DNA from: VRUE01 sp963699215
Lineage (GTDB): Bacteria > Actinomycetota > Thermoleophilia > Solirubrobacterales > 70-9
Assembly (NCBI GenBank): GCA_963699215.1
Contig: OY969422.1
Location: 868,001-932,000, forward strand
Reading direction: 5' to 3'
Length of the DNA stretch: 64,000 nt
Below are positions 8,111-17,199 of this stretch, piece by piece. A model generated the notes under the pieces. It made no database searches and was not told the origin of the DNA. It saw nothing but the letters and a program-made list of their open reading frames with translations. Each line of letters starts with the position of its first letter. Positions within the stretch are counted from its first letter, which is position 1. A program made the position numbers and the translations under genes.

Positions 8111-9619
8111 CCCCCGACCCCTCTCCCCACTCCTCCAGGGACGCCATTGCCACCAAGAGCAGGGGGTAGAACCAGACTATGTAGAGGTAGAACCAGTGCT
8201 GGGCGGTCAGCTGGAGGGAGATCAGCAGGGCTGCTCCTAGAGCCGCTACCTGGACGAGCGTCTTTCGCCTGGGAACAAAGGCGGAAGCGAGCGCCAGAAC
8301 GCCAGTTGCGGCAAGGATCGCCATCCGCACGGGCTCGAGGCCGTCGATCTGGCCCCAGATGCTGAACGGGGAGTCGCGGCTGGACTGGTAGGCGATCGTG
8401 CGGTCGTAGACGGTGTGGAGGCCCGGGTCGAGCGCTGGCCAGAGCATCAGCAGGACGATCGTCGCGGCGAAGGTCAGAGCGAAAACGGCGACGGTGCGGT
8501 CGCGCGCCCGGTAGGTGGCGAGCAGCGGGGCCAGGACGATCGGGGCGAACTTGGTCATCGTCGCCAGCGCCGCCAACGCTCCCCTCGCTGCGGGACGAGC
8601 GAGAACCGCGAGGACGGCCAGCAAGAGGGCAGCGACGAGCGTGTCGTTCGAGTTGGACTCGAGCGCGAAGGCGGTGTACGGGTAGGCGGCCCAGCCGAAG
8701 GCGAGGGTGGCGGCGAGCAGGCGGCCTGGCGGTCCTGGGCGGATGCGGAGGCCGAGCCAGATCAGCAGGGCGAAGGCGACGAGGTCGAAGGCGACGGCGG
8801 CACCGTGGGCGGCCGGCAGGTCGTCCCAGCTGCCCTGCCAGGGCCAGATCGCCTCGAAGGGGACGTAGGCGAGGTAGTTGGCCGGGCCGTAGGTGTCGCC
8901 CTGGGAGACGTCGTCGGGGAAGTTGCCGTAGAGCGGCTCGCCGTGGGCGATTCGGTCGGCGCCGACGACGCCCGCGTAGCCGACGTCGATCGCTCCCGAG
9001 TCGGCCATGTTGAGTCCGACCCGGAATCCCATCAGGAAGAGGGCGCGCGACCAGCAGCCATGCTGCTGGCCAGACCGGGCGGAGCCCCTCACCGCGGCCG
9101 CGCACGCCGATCCACAGCCGCACGGCCCAGCAGGTACAGCAGGACCGGGTACTGCAGCGGCACCGAGACGCCGATCTCGGCCCGGTTGAAGAAGAAGTGC
9201 GAGACGCCGAAGCCGAGCAGGACCAGCAGGTCGAGCGTCGCGATCCGCCAGGGCCGGCGCCAGTCGACCAGGCCGAGCAGGAAGAGCGCGCAGAGCGGCA
9301 GGAAGACGTAGGGCGCGTTGAGCTTGTGGCCGAATGAGCCGGAGTAGCCGCGGGCCATCTTCCACAGCACCTGATAGCCGGTCCACGACTCGCGGACCTC
9401 GCCACTCCGGGGATCGACGACGACGAGCGCCACCTCCTCGTCGGCGGCGAAGTAGGCAACCTCCCAGTTGCCGTCGACCCGCGTCGCGGTGTGGGTCAGC
9501 CCACCGTTCTCCTCTCGCTGCTCGACCACCTTCGCATCGCGATTGGCGACGTGCACTGCCTCCGACTCGCTTACCTCGGCTGCGCTCGCAGCGGCCGGAG
9601 CCAGCAGCACGAGAGCCAA
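8085..9619 (-). CDS. Multi-pass membrane protein with N-terminal lumenal domain (GT87/DUF2029-like), frameshifted
   Basis: Three reading frames join into one protein. It has a signal-like segment (LLFLALVLLAPAAASAA), a small external domain rich in V, E and W, then at least ten membrane segments ending near LLVAMASLEEWGEG. The polytopic part (GVVGADRIAHGEPLYGNFP, LESNSNDTLVAALLLAVLAV) resembles integral-membrane glycosyltransferases of the GT-C/DUF2029 type; function is unproven. Frameshifts lie near 9,090-9,120 and 9,045-9,060. The start is unclear. TTG 9619 is used here, but the same frame extends upstream into a repeat element, where an ATG at 9751 follows GGGGAG. Confidence 0.6.
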
Positions 9620-9640
9620 GAAAAGGAGAGCGATTGGGGC

Positions 9641-9781
9641 GGCGCCGCGGGGATCGCCTCTGGGGAGCCTCGCGAAGCGGGCACCGCAGAGTGACCTCCC
9701 GGCCGCGAAGCGGCTCCACATTGGTGAGCGGAGCGTCAGCGAAGCGAACATAGGCTCCCCAGAGGCGATCCCCGCGGCGCC
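9641..9781 (-). repeat. Hairpin element, copy 1 of 3
   Basis: A perfect 30-nt inverted repeat (9641-9670 with 9752-9781) encloses an 81-nt interior. On the minus strand the interior begins ATGTTCGCTTCGCTGACGC and ends CCCGCTTCGCG. It contains a small hairpin with GCCGC and GCGGC arms around TTC. The outer arm ends 8 bases past the stop of the phosphatase gene. A further 6-bp pairing (9625-9630 with 9782-9787) extends the stem beyond a bulge. Copies 2 and 3 share the interior but have unrelated arms. Confidence 0.85.
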
Positions 9782-9788
9782 CTCTCCA

Positions 9789-11257
9789 TCACTTGATCCC
9801 GAAATGCTCGAGCACGACCGGCGCCACGTCGCGCAGGGCCCACTGCTCGCGCTCGGCCGGGTCGTCTGGCCCACAGCCGACGAAGAGCAGCGGTCCGAGC
9901 GAGTCGCCGGCGTGCAGGGAGCCGTGGCTGCCGCCGCCGGCGTGGCTGACCCCACCCCAGTCGACGGCCTCGTAGCCGGGCGCGAGGGAGACGACGAAGT
10001 CACCGGCGTGGGGAGCGGTCAGGGCCGCGAAGACGCGGGCGAGCGCGTCCGGGTACTCGGCGCTGTCGATCCGGCCGCGCTCGATCGACGCCTCCAGCAC
10101 CGCCGGGTCGCCCTCGACCTCCCAGCGCCCGCCGCGCAGATCGGCGACCCTGTGTCGCCGGACGGAAGCGCAGCTGCTGCCCCTTTCGCTCGACCGTCGC
10201 ACTGCGGCCGTCGAGCCGGCAGACGAGGTCGACGCCTTCGGTCTCCGCCAGCCGCCGCCCGACCTGGTCGGGATCGGCCCGCTCGCCCTCGCCGGGCAAC
10301 AGGTAGACGTGGGCGGCGCGGCCGGTCGGGCTGACGGCGAGCTGCGCCCGCTCCGGCCGGTCGTCGGACGGCGCCAGCACCGTCCACTCGCGACCGAGCA
10401 GCTCGGCCAGCGGCAGGCCGCGCTCGACCGGCGTCTGCGCGTGGTCGGCGAGGAGGATCACGGCGTGGTCGGCGAGGAACGTCTCGATCCCGCCCGCCGC
10501 CTCGACCAGCTCGGCGAAGCAGGCGTCGGCCCTGGCGATCGACTCGACCGTCGCCTCCGGGCCGTGACGGTGCGAGTAGTTGTCGTTGTCCGGCAGCGAG
10601 AAGAGGAGGAAGTCGAAGCCGTCTCCGCGGGCGAGCTCGGCGGCGCAGCAGGCCGCGTAGCCGTCGCGGCTGCCGGGGATCGAGGTCGACTTGCACGGCA
10701 CCTCGCGGCTGGCGTAGAGATCGCCGTAGAAGAGCTCCGCCGGGCCCCAGGTGTGGTGGCGGAACTTGAGCCGAGTCGTCTCGACGGCGCGGCGCAGCAA
10801 CCCCTCCAGCGAGACCTGGTGGCGGTGGCGGCCGCGGTAGATCAGGAACGGCGTGCAGGCGGTCCGCACGCCGGCGTCGTCGAGCCGCTCGAAGAGCGTC
10901 TCCGCTTCGGGGCTGAGGTGGGCGAGGTTCATGTTGTAGACGAGGTCGTAGAGGGCGCGGAAGACCCCGACGGTCCGCGTCGCCTCCAGCGAGGAGCCGT
11001 AGTCGACGTAGCGCTGCTCCAGCCGGTGGAACCAGTTCATGCCGCTGATCCAGTGCCGGTCGGCAGCCGACCCCGGTGACCATCTCCGCGCAGGCCACCG
11101 GGGTCACCGATGGGAAGCTCGATACGCAGTCGGGAATCAGGACCCCACGTTCGAGCAGGGCGCCGAAGGTCGGGGCGCGACCCTCGCGCACGGCGCGTTC
11201 GAGCATGTCGGTCCGCAGCGAATCGACGTAGGTGAGGACCAGCTTCCGCGCAGGCAT
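9789..11257 (-). CDS. Alkaline-phosphatase-superfamily protein (type I phosphodiesterase/nucleotide pyrophosphatase-like), frameshifted
   Basis: Joined frames give about 485 residues. The N-terminus KLVLTYVDSLRTDML carries the first metal aspartate, PSVTPVACAEMVTG the nucleophile threonine, and LPDNDNYSHRHGPE, LLADHAQTP and WGGVSHAGGGSHG the remaining Asp/His metal ligands of the type I phosphodiesterase fold. Cytoplasmic location is likely, as no signal peptide is present. The frame changes near 11,060 (after EMVTGVG, before the NWFHRLEQR part) and near 10,150. ATG 11257 (MPARKLVL) is the start. The substrate cannot be inferred. Hairpin element copy 1 follows 8 bases after the stop codon. 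Confidence 0.75.
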
Positions 11258-11285
11258 GCTGCCGCGAATGATGAAGGTCGGCCGG

Positions 11286-11725
11286 CTAGCGGAGAACCCG
11301 CAGGCCAGCGTGCTTGCGCTGGGCGCGGCGGTGGCGCGCCGCGCCGAGCCAAACCAGGGCGAGGGCAACAAGCAGGGTGAGGACCGGGAGCAGCAACGCG
11401 GCCGCGACGAGGACGAGGGCGGCGAGCGACACGAGGAAGCCCAGCGCACCCGCGCCGCCGGCCCTCGCGGCGGCGGGCGGCGCCGCTGACCACGTCGCTG
11501 ACCACGACGCAGCCGAGGGCGGCGCCGATCAGGCAGAAGAGCCCGCCGAGGGGAGTGCTCAGATCGGCGCTGCCGGAGAGCAGGATCCCGACGATGAGCC
11601 CGATCACGGCGGCGAGCAGGGTCATCCGGCCGCGGGCGGACGCCACGCGTGCCGGTGGTCCCGGCGAGCATGCCGATCGCGATGCCGATGCCGAGCTCGA
11701 GCCCGGCTCCCTCGAGGAAGCTCAC
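11286..11725 (-). CDS. Small multi-pass membrane protein, frameshifted
   Basis: Joining three frames gives about 146 residues. An N-terminal segment (LELGIGIAIGMLAG), a second (TLLAAVIGLIVGILL), a third around LFCLIGAALGCVVVSDVV, and a long C-terminal hydrophobic stretch (LVSLAALVLVAAALLLPVLT) are followed by a basic tail. Frame changes lie near 11,640 and 11,470. It resembles DUF4126-like small membrane proteins, but I cannot assign it firmly. It starts at GTG 11725, 6 bases from a minus-strand TAGGTT box. The stop lies 29 bases before the phosphatase start, so the two are probably co-transcribed. Confidence 0.5.
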
Positions 11726-11747
11726 GTCGAAAACCTACACTTCAGGG
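11726..11747. promoter_or_regulatory. Divergent overlapping promoters, 22 bp
   Basis: Only 22 bases separate the two divergent starts. TACACT (11736-11741) lies 6 bases before the rightward ATG, and minus-strand TAGGTT (11732-11737) lies 6 bases before the leftward GTG. The two -10 boxes overlap by two bases. Both transcripts would be leaderless and mutually exclusive in polymerase binding. Confidence 0.5.
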
Positions 11748-13127
11748 ATGGAAGAGACGCCCCACCGGCGGCGCGCTCACACGCGCACCCGCGATCTGGA
11801 GCGCTACGCCGGGCTCTTCGCGGCACGCACCGGAGTGATGCGCTCCTCGGCGATGCGCGACCTGATGGCGATCACGGCGCGGCCCGAGGTGATCTCGCTT
11901 GCCGGCGGACTGCCCGACACCTCGACCTTCCCGGCCAGCACCTTCGCCGCTCAGATGACGCGGATCGCGCAGGAGTCGACGGCGGAGGCGCTTCAGTACG
12001 GGCCGACCGAGGGCTTCGCCGAGACCGTCGACTGCATCGTCGAGGTGATGGGCGCCGAGGGAATGCTGCCCGACCCCGACGACGTGATCGTCACCACCGG
12101 CGGCCAACAGGCGATCGACCTGATCTGCAAGACGCTCGTCGATCCCGGCGATGTCGTCGTCTGCGAGGCGCCGACCTATCCCGGCGCGGTGCCGGTCTTC
12201 TGCAGCTACCAGGCCGAGACGGTCCAGATCGACTGCGACGAGGACGGGATGCGGATCGAGGAGCTGGAAGCGGTGCTGGCGCGACTGGACGGCGAGGGCC
12301 GGCGCCCCAAATTCGTCTACTCGGTGCCCAGCTTCCAGAACCCGGCGGGGGTGACGATGTCGCTGCAGCGCCGCCGCCGCCTGGTCGAGCTGGCGCGTCA
12401 GCGCGAGCTGCTGCTGGTCGAGGACAACCCCTACGGACTGCTGCGCTTTGGCGGCGAGGCGCTACCGCCGCTCTACCAGCTCGACGGCGGCGACTTCGTC
12501 ATCTACGTCGGCACCTTCTCGAAGATCCTCTCCCCGGGCATCCGCCTGGGCTGGGCGGTGGCGCCGCCGCCGGTGATGGAGAAGATCGTCCTCGGCAAGC
12601 AGGCCTCCGATCTCTGCACCTCGACCCTCACCCAGCACTTCGTGCGCGAGTACTTCGCCGAAGGACGCTGGCGCGAGTACATCGACGACCTGGTGGAGAT
12701 CTACCGCGGGCGCCGCGACACGATGGTCGACGCGCTGCGCGAGCACTTCCCCGCCCAGGCGACGTGGACCGAGCCCGAGGGCGGCCTCTTCATCTGGGCG
12801 ACCCTGCCCGACTACATCGACACCGGCGACCTGCTGGCAAAGGCGCTGCGCGAGGACGTGGCCTTCGTCCCCGGCCAGGCCGCCTACGTCGACCAGAGCA
12901 GGGGCCGTAGCTCGATGCGACTCAACTTCTCCGGCGTCAGCGACGAGGAGATCCGCGAGGGGGTGCGACGGATCGGCAAGGCGATCGGCGAGCAGGTCGA
13001 GCTGTACGGCGCGTTGACAGGCGAGCAGGAGGAGGCTCCGGCGGCCGAGCCGCAAGCCGCTCCCGAGGAGACCGGCGGCGACGCCGACGTCCTCCCTTTC
13101 CGCAAGGCGGGAGAGGGGTCGGCTTGA
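11748..13127 (+). CDS. PLP-dependent aminotransferase, class I/II (2-aminoadipate/LysN-like)
   Basis: A 459-residue fold-type I aminotransferase with the substrate-loop LAGGLPDTSTFP, the PLP-binding TTGGQQAIDLICK, YSVPSFQNPAGVT, VEDNPYG and the Schiff-base lysine in GTFSKILSPGIRLGW. It resembles the LysN/MocR-catalytic-domain group, acting on 2-aminoadipate or branched/aromatic amino acids; the exact substrate is unknown. A 40-residue acidic tail (EQEEAPAAEPQAAPEE) follows the catalytic domain. ATG 11748 lies 6 bases after a TACACT box. Its stop overlaps the TTG start of the following ligase gene by 4 bases, so the two are coupled. Confidence 0.87.
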   Translation: MEETPHRRRAHTRTRDLERYAGLFAARTGVMRSSAMRDLMAITARPEVISLAGGLPDTSTFPASTFAAQMTRIAQESTAEALQYGPTEGFAETVDCIVEVMGAEGMLPDPDDVIVTTGGQQAIDLICKTLVDPGDVVVCEAPTYPGAVPVFCSYQAETVQIDCDEDGMRIEELEAVLARLDGEGRRPKFVYSVPSFQNPAGVTMSLQRRRRLVELARQRELLLVEDNPYGLLRFGGEALPPLYQLDGGDFVIYVGTFSKILSPGIRLGWAVAPPPVMEKIVLGKQASDLCTSTLTQHFVREYFAEGRWREYIDDLVEIYRGRRDTMVDALREHFPAQATWTEPEGGLFIWATLPDYIDTGDLLAKALREDVAFVPGQAAYVDQSRGRSSMRLNFSGVSDEEIREGVRRIGKAIGEQVELYGALTGEQEEAPAAEPQAAPEETGGDADVLPFRKAGEGSA

Positions 13128-14057
13128 AGGTCGCCGTGCTGAAGGGCGGGCGGTCGCTGGAGCGCGGCGTCTCGCTGCGTTCCGGCGCCCGCGTGGAGGA
13201 CGCCCTGGAGCGCCTCGGGCACGAGCCGGTGCCGATCGACGCGGGCGGGGACCTGGTCAAGCGGCTGACAGGCGAGCGCCCCGACGTCGCCTTCGTCGCC
13301 ATGCACGGACTCGGCGGCGAGGACGGCACCGTGCAGGAGCTGCTGGAGATCCTCGGCATCCCCTTCACCGGCCCCGGCGTCGCCGCCTGCGCGCGCTGCA
13401 TGGACAAGGTCTGGGCCAAGCACGACCTGCGCAGCGGCGGGGTTCCCGACCCCGGACTGGTTCGCCTTCAACGAGACCGCCTTCCGCGAGCTCGGCGCCG
13501 CCGATGCGCTCAGCGGCCTGGAGGAGCGCCTCGGCTTCCCGCTGGTGGTCAAGCCCAGTCGCGGCGGCTCGGCTCTGGGGGTGAAGTTCGCGGCGAGCTG
13601 GTTCGAGGTTCCAGAGGCACTGGTCTCCGCTTTCAGCTACGACGACCGGGTGCTGCTGGAGCGCTTCGTCGACGGGCGCGAGCTGGCGGTCAGCGTGCTC
13701 GGCGGCGAGGCGCTGCCGGTCGTCGAAGCGATTCCCAGCAGCGGCAACCGCTACGACTTCGAGGCGCGCTACGAGATCGGCCGCACCGATTTCGTCTGCC
13801 CAGCCGAGCTCGGCGAGGCGGAGGTCGCCGCGGTGACCGGGGCCGCGCTCGGCGCCTACGAAGCGCTCGGCTGCTCGGGCTTCTCCCGCGTCGACCTGAT
13901 CCTCGCGGCAGACGGGCCGCAGGTGCTGGAGGTGAACGCGATCCCCGGCCTAACCGACACCAGCCTCCTCCCCCAGGCGGCGGAGGCCGCGGGGATGACC
14001 TTCGAGGAGCTGGTCGAGCGCATCCTCGAGCTGGCGCTCGAGCCGGCCGCCGCCTAG
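13124..14057 (+). CDS. D-alanine-D-alanine ligase-like ATP-grasp protein, frameshifted
   Basis: About 310 residues of the Ddl family after one frame change. KVAVLKGGRSLERGVSLRSG and MHGLGGEDGTVQELLEILG form the N-terminal domain. The second frame supplies LVVKPSRGGSALGVK, ERFVDGRELAVSVLGGE, FSRVDLIL and LEVNAIPGLTDTSLLP (Mg/ATP site). One surplus base near 13,445, in the GGGGTTCCC run, breaks the frame: removing a C restores VPTPDWFAFNE. It starts at TTG 13124, overlapping the aminotransferase stop. A second, intact ddl lies at 39,457. This copy, paired with an aminotransferase, could have a different amino-acid preference. Confidence 0.8.
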
Positions 14058-14536
14058 GAGTTCCCTTCGGCGAAGTCGTCGGGCGAGACCTCGTCGAGGA
14101 ACTCCTTGAATTTGTCGACGACCTCCTCGGTGTCCTCGACCTCGTGCTCGAACTCGATCGCCGACTCCTCGATCACCTCCTCGGCCGCGAAGATCGGCGC
14201 CGAGACGCGCACGGCGAGCGCCAGAGCGTCGGAGGGACGCGAGTCGATCTCGAGCTCGGACCCGTCGATCGAGACCGTGATCGAGGCGTAGAAGGTGTTG
14301 TCGCGCAGCTCGGTGACGGAGACGCGCTCGCACTTGGCGTCGAGCTGCTCGAGCATGTCGGAGAGCAGGTCGTGGGTCATCGGCCGCGGCGTCGAAGCGC
14401 CTTGCAGCTTCATCAGGATCGCGGCCGCCTCGGGATGCCCGATCCAGATTGGCAGAAAGCGGTTGCCGTCAACCGTCTTCAGCAAGACGATCGGCTGCTT
14501 GCCGACCATGTCGAAGCTGACCCCGTAAATCTGCAT
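14054..14536 (-). CDS. Bifunctional nuclease family protein (DUF151)
   Basis: A 160-residue DUF151 protein with the conserved core FLPIWIGHPEAAAILMKL, PRPMTHDLLSDMLEQL and DNTFYASI, and the acidic SRPSDALALAVR. Plant and bacterial relatives have DNase/RNase activity. A C-terminal acidic helix replaces the UVR extension seen in some members. ATG 14536 (MQIYGVSFDMVG) is preferred to the longer ATG at 14578, because a perfect minus-strand TATAAT overlaps the longer start and would place transcription initiation downstream of it. It converges with the ddl-like gene by a 4-base overlap. Confidence 0.8.
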   Translation of the reverse strand: MQIYGVSFDMVGKQPIVLLKTVDGNRFLPIWIGHPEAAAILMKLQGASTPRPMTHDLLSDMLEQLDAKCERVSVTELRDNTFYASITVSIDGSELEIDSRPSDALALAVRVSAPIFAAEEVIEESAIEFEHEVEDTEEVVDKFKEFLDEVSPDDFAEGNS

Positions 14537-14576
14537 CTGCTGCAAGAAATTCGCTCCGCGCCGAGGTGGATCGCCC

Positions 14577-14582
14577 ATTATA
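14577..14582 (-). promoter_or_regulatory. TATAAT -10 box for the DUF151 gene
   Basis: A perfect TATAAT on the minus strand, whose last bases form part of a possible upstream ATG. No clear -35 hexamer is present 17 bases upstream. It argues for translation from ATG 14536 with a leader of about 30 bases. Confidence 0.45.
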
Positions 14583-14633
14583 AGTACGGCTTTTGGGCCG
14601 CTCCGCCGGGCGATGGCTGCGGGGTCGCGGCAG

Positions 14634-14707
<74 letters not shown>

Positions 14708-14753
14708 GGGGCGGGGCGATGATAGCGGCCCGGCTCTCGCTCGCGGGGCGTGC

Positions 14754-15629
14754 TCAACCCCGTTTGCGGCCCAGCTCGCGCGCCAGGGCTTGCGCCTCGT
14801 CGAGGTTGGCCAGGCGGATCTCGATCGCCACCTCCGAGCCGCGCGGGCGCACTCTCACCTCGTGTCCCAGGGCCGTCTCGAGCCGGTCGGCTGCATCCCG
14901 CATCGCCGCCGCCTCCTCGGCGCCGATCTTCGAGCCACTCCGCTTCCGGCTTTTTGGCTGGCCAGCCAGCCGAACCCTGTTCTCGGTCTCGCGAACCGAC
15001 CAGCCGCCCTTCGCGGCGTCGCGGGCGAGGCGGCGGCGGACGTCGTTGCCCGAAGCGCCGAGCAGGGCGCGGCCGTGACCCTCGCTGAGCTCGCCCGACT
15101 CGAGCAGCTCCAGCGCCTCGTCGGGAAGGTCGAGCAGGCGGATCAGGTTCGACACGGCCGGGCGGCTACGGCCGATGCGGCGGGCCAGGTCCTCTTTGGA
15201 GAGGCCGAGGTCCTCGACCAGGGCAGCGCAGGCGCGGGCCTCCTCGACCGGGTTGAGATCCTCGCGGACCATGTTCTCGATCAGCGCCACCTGCAGGCGC
15301 TCGGCGTGCTCGGAGTCGCGGACGATCGCCGGGACCTTCTCCAGCCCCGCCTGCTGCGCAGCGCGCCAGCGGCGCTCTCCGGCGATCAACTCGTAGCCAC
15401 CGTCGTGGAGGGGGCGGACGAGCAGTGGCTGCACGACGCCGCTGCTCTCGATCGAGCTGGCGAGACCGGCCAGCGCCTCGGGGTCGAAGTTGGTGCGGGG
15501 TTGCTTCGGATTCGGCTTGATCAGGCCGACCGGCAGCTCGAGCAGCTCGCCGACGTCCTCGCCAGCGGCACTCTCCGGAAGGATCGCGGCGAGCCCGCGG
15601 CCCATGCCGCGCTTCGGGCCGCTAGCCAC
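14754..15629 (-). CDS. parB: Chromosome-partitioning protein ParB
   Basis: A 291-residue CTP-dependent DNA clamp that binds parS. The N-terminus RGMGRGLAAILPE is the usual ParA-stimulating segment. The CTP-binding motif GERRWRAAQQAG and ENMVREDLNPVEEA follow, then a helix-turn-helix (LSKEDLARRIGRSRPAVSNLIRLL). The C-terminal dimerisation part is rich in charged helix. It starts at GTG 15629, overlapping the parA stop by 8 bases. A near-perfect parS lies about 3.4 kb away at 18,978. Confidence 0.95.
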   Translation of the reverse strand: MASGPKRGMGRGLAAILPESAAGEDVGELLELPVGLIKPNPKQPRTNFDPEALAGLASSIESSGVVQPLLVRPLHDGGYELIAGERRWRAAQQAGLEKVPAIVRDSEHAERLQVALIENMVREDLNPVEEARACAALVEDLGLSKEDLARRIGRSRPAVSNLIRLLDLPDEALELLESGELSEGHGRALLGASGNDVRRRLARDAAKGGWSVRETENRVRLAGQPKSRKRSGSKIGAEEAAAMRDAADRLETALGHEVRVRPRGSEVAIEIRLANLDEAQALARELGRKRG

Positions 15630-16380
15630 GACCGGTCAGCTCCTCGGCCAGCGCCTTGTAGGCCCCGGCGCCGCGCGAGGAGGGAGCGTGCTCGGTCACG
15701 GGCAGGCCGTAGCTCGGCGCCTCGGCGACCCTGACGCTGCGCGGTATGACCGTGTCGAAGACCATCTCGGGAAAATGCTCGCGCAGCTCCCGCTCCACGT
15801 CCCGGGCGAGGCGCGTGCGCTCGTCGTGCATGGTGATCAACAGCCCCGACACGTTCAGTGCCGGGTTGAGCTCGCGGCGGATCATCCCCAGCGTGTCGAG
15901 GAACTGGACCAGGCCCTCGAGGGCCAGGTACTCGGCCTGCACCGGCACGATCACACGGTCGGAGGCGACCAGCGCGTTGACGCTGACCGGCCCCAGCGAG
16001 GGCGGGCAATCGAGCATCGTGAAGGCGAAGCGCTCGCGCACCGGGCCGAGCCGGTCGCGCAGGCGCGTTTCCGAGCCCTCGATGCGAGGCAGCTCGACCG
16101 CGGCGCCCGCCAGGTCGCGGTTGGCGGGGACGAGCCAGAGGTTGTCGGGGCCCGCCGGTCGTGCCGCCTCCGCCACCGAGACCTCGCCGATCAGGCAGTC
16201 GTAGGAGGAGGGGTGCGCGTCGCGGTCTCCCCCCAGCGCCACCGTGGCATTGCACTGCGGATCGAGGTCGACCAGCAGCGTCTGGGAGCCGGCACTGGAG
16301 ACGCAGGCGGCCAGGTTGACGGCGGTCGTCGTCTTGCCGACGCCGCCCTTCTGGTTCGCGACTGCGTAGACGAGGCCCAT
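15622..16380 (-). CDS. parA: Chromosome-partitioning ATPase ParA (Soj)
   Basis: A 252-residue deviant-Walker ATPase that segregates the origin with ParB. It has KGGVGKTTTAVNLAAC with the signature lysine, the A' motif LLVDLDPQCNAT and the LDCPPSLGPVSVNAL switch. ATG 16380 (MGLVYAVANQKGG) is the standard start. The extra upstream codons lie in a non-coding hairpin region. It forms an operon with parB, and an elaborate inverted repeat separates it from rsmG. Confidence 0.95.
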   Translation of the reverse strand: MGLVYAVANQKGGVGKTTTAVNLAACVSSAGSQTLLVDLDPQCNATVALGGDRDAHPSSYDCLIGEVSVAEAARPAGPDNLWLVPANRDLAGAAVELPRIEGSETRLRDRLGPVRERFAFTMLDCPPSLGPVSVNALVASDRVIVPVQAEYLALEGLVQFLDTLGMIRRELNPALNVSGLLITMHDERTRLARDVERELREHFPEMVFDTVIPRSVRVAEAPSYGLPVTEHAPSSRGAGAYKALAEELTGRG

Positions 16381-16403
16381 TGACTCCGCCACCCTAGTGG
16401 GTG

Positions 16404-16486
16404 GGATGGGTGTCCCTCGCCCCGACAAACGGCGCGCTAATTAGCGCGCCGTTTTGAGTATCCGCCGGTTCGAGGGACACCCATCC
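16404..16486. repeat. Nested inverted repeat between rsmG and parA
   Basis: The outer arms are 16-nt perfect complements (16404-16419 with 16471-16486; GGATGGGTGTCCCTCG). Inside is a perfect 28-nt palindrome (16427-16454) centred on TAATTA, with TTT on both sides. The outer arm ends 2 bases after the rsmG stop codon. It could work as a bidirectional terminator or as a protected 3' end of the rsmG mRNA. It is not a parS sequence. Confidence 0.75.
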
Positions 16487-16488
16487 AC

Positions 16489-17199
16489 CTAGCCGCGCGG
16501 GCGCTTCTTGGCCATGCCCGCGCGACGGGGGAGGTTGTCGGGGGTAGGGCCGAGCTTGCGCACGACGTGCAGGTGGCGATGCTGGGAGCCCGCTCGGTCG
16601 CCGACGTCGAGGATCTGCTCGGGCTGCATGGCGAGCTGCTCCGCGGCGCGTTCCAGCTGCTCCTCCTCGTCGGCGTCCCGCCTGCCCTTCCAGGCGACGA
16701 GGACGCCGTCGTCGCGCAGGAGGGGCGAGGCCAGCTCGGCCAGGGTCGAGAGACGGCCCACCGCTCGCGCGGTCACCGCGTCGAATGCCTCGCGGCGATC
16801 TCCCGCGGCGATCTCCTCCGAGCGGGCATTGACCACGGTCGCGTTGGCGATCCCGGCGGCGGCGATGGCGCGCTGGATGAAGTCGCACTTGCGCCCGACC
16901 GACTCGATCAAATCAAGCTGAGAGCTCGGTAGTGCGACCGCCAGCACAAGGCCCGGAAACCCCGCTCCAGAGCCAATATCAGCGATCCGCCGAGCCGCTT
17001 TCAGCTCCTCCACCTCTAGTCCGGTGAGGCTGTCCGCGACATGCACCCGCCAAGCCCGCTGCGGCTGGGTGACCGAGCTGACCGAAGCTCTCTCCTCCTC
17101 CAGCAGCTCAAGGACGCGCGTGATCGTCGCCCGCTGCGCTTCGGAAAGAGGGGCTCCGGGTAGGGCCGAAACGTCTTGTACTTTTTCGTCACCAGCCAT
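16489..17199 (-). CDS. rsmG: 16S rRNA (guanine-527-N7)-methyltransferase
   Basis: A 236-residue SAM-dependent methyltransferase modifying G527 of 16S rRNA. It has VHVADSLTGLE, the SAM motif ADIGSGAGFPGLVLA, LIESVGRKCDFIQ and VTARAVGRLSTLAE. The basic C-terminus (RRAGMAKKRPRG) fits RNA binding. ATG 17199 (MAGDEKV) is chosen over GTG 17223 because a GGGGGTGG-type site precedes it. The start and ribosome-binding site lie in the loop of a 20-bp inverted repeat (17148-17260). It is in the normal jag-rsmG-parA-parB order. Confidence 0.92.
   Translation of the reverse strand: MAGDEKVQDVSALPGAPLSEAQRATITRVLELLEEERASVSSVTQPQRAWRVHVADSLTGLEVEELKAARRIADIGSGAGFPGLVLAVALPSSQLDLIESVGRKCDFIQRAIAAAGIANATVVNARSEEIAAGDRREAFDAVTARAVGRLSTLAELASPLLRDDGVLVAWKGRRDADEEEQLERAAEQLAMQPEQILDVGDRAGSQHRHLHVVRKLGPTPDNLPRRAGMAKKRPRG

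Noticed and set aside
9641..9781. Repeat elements considered as insertion sequences or MITEs
   Set aside because: No transposase, no shared terminal repeats (the arms differ between copies), and no evident target duplication. The shared part is internal.
16427..16454. 28-bp palindrome considered as parS
   Set aside because: It does not resemble TGTTTCACGTGAAACA; the 18978 site does.
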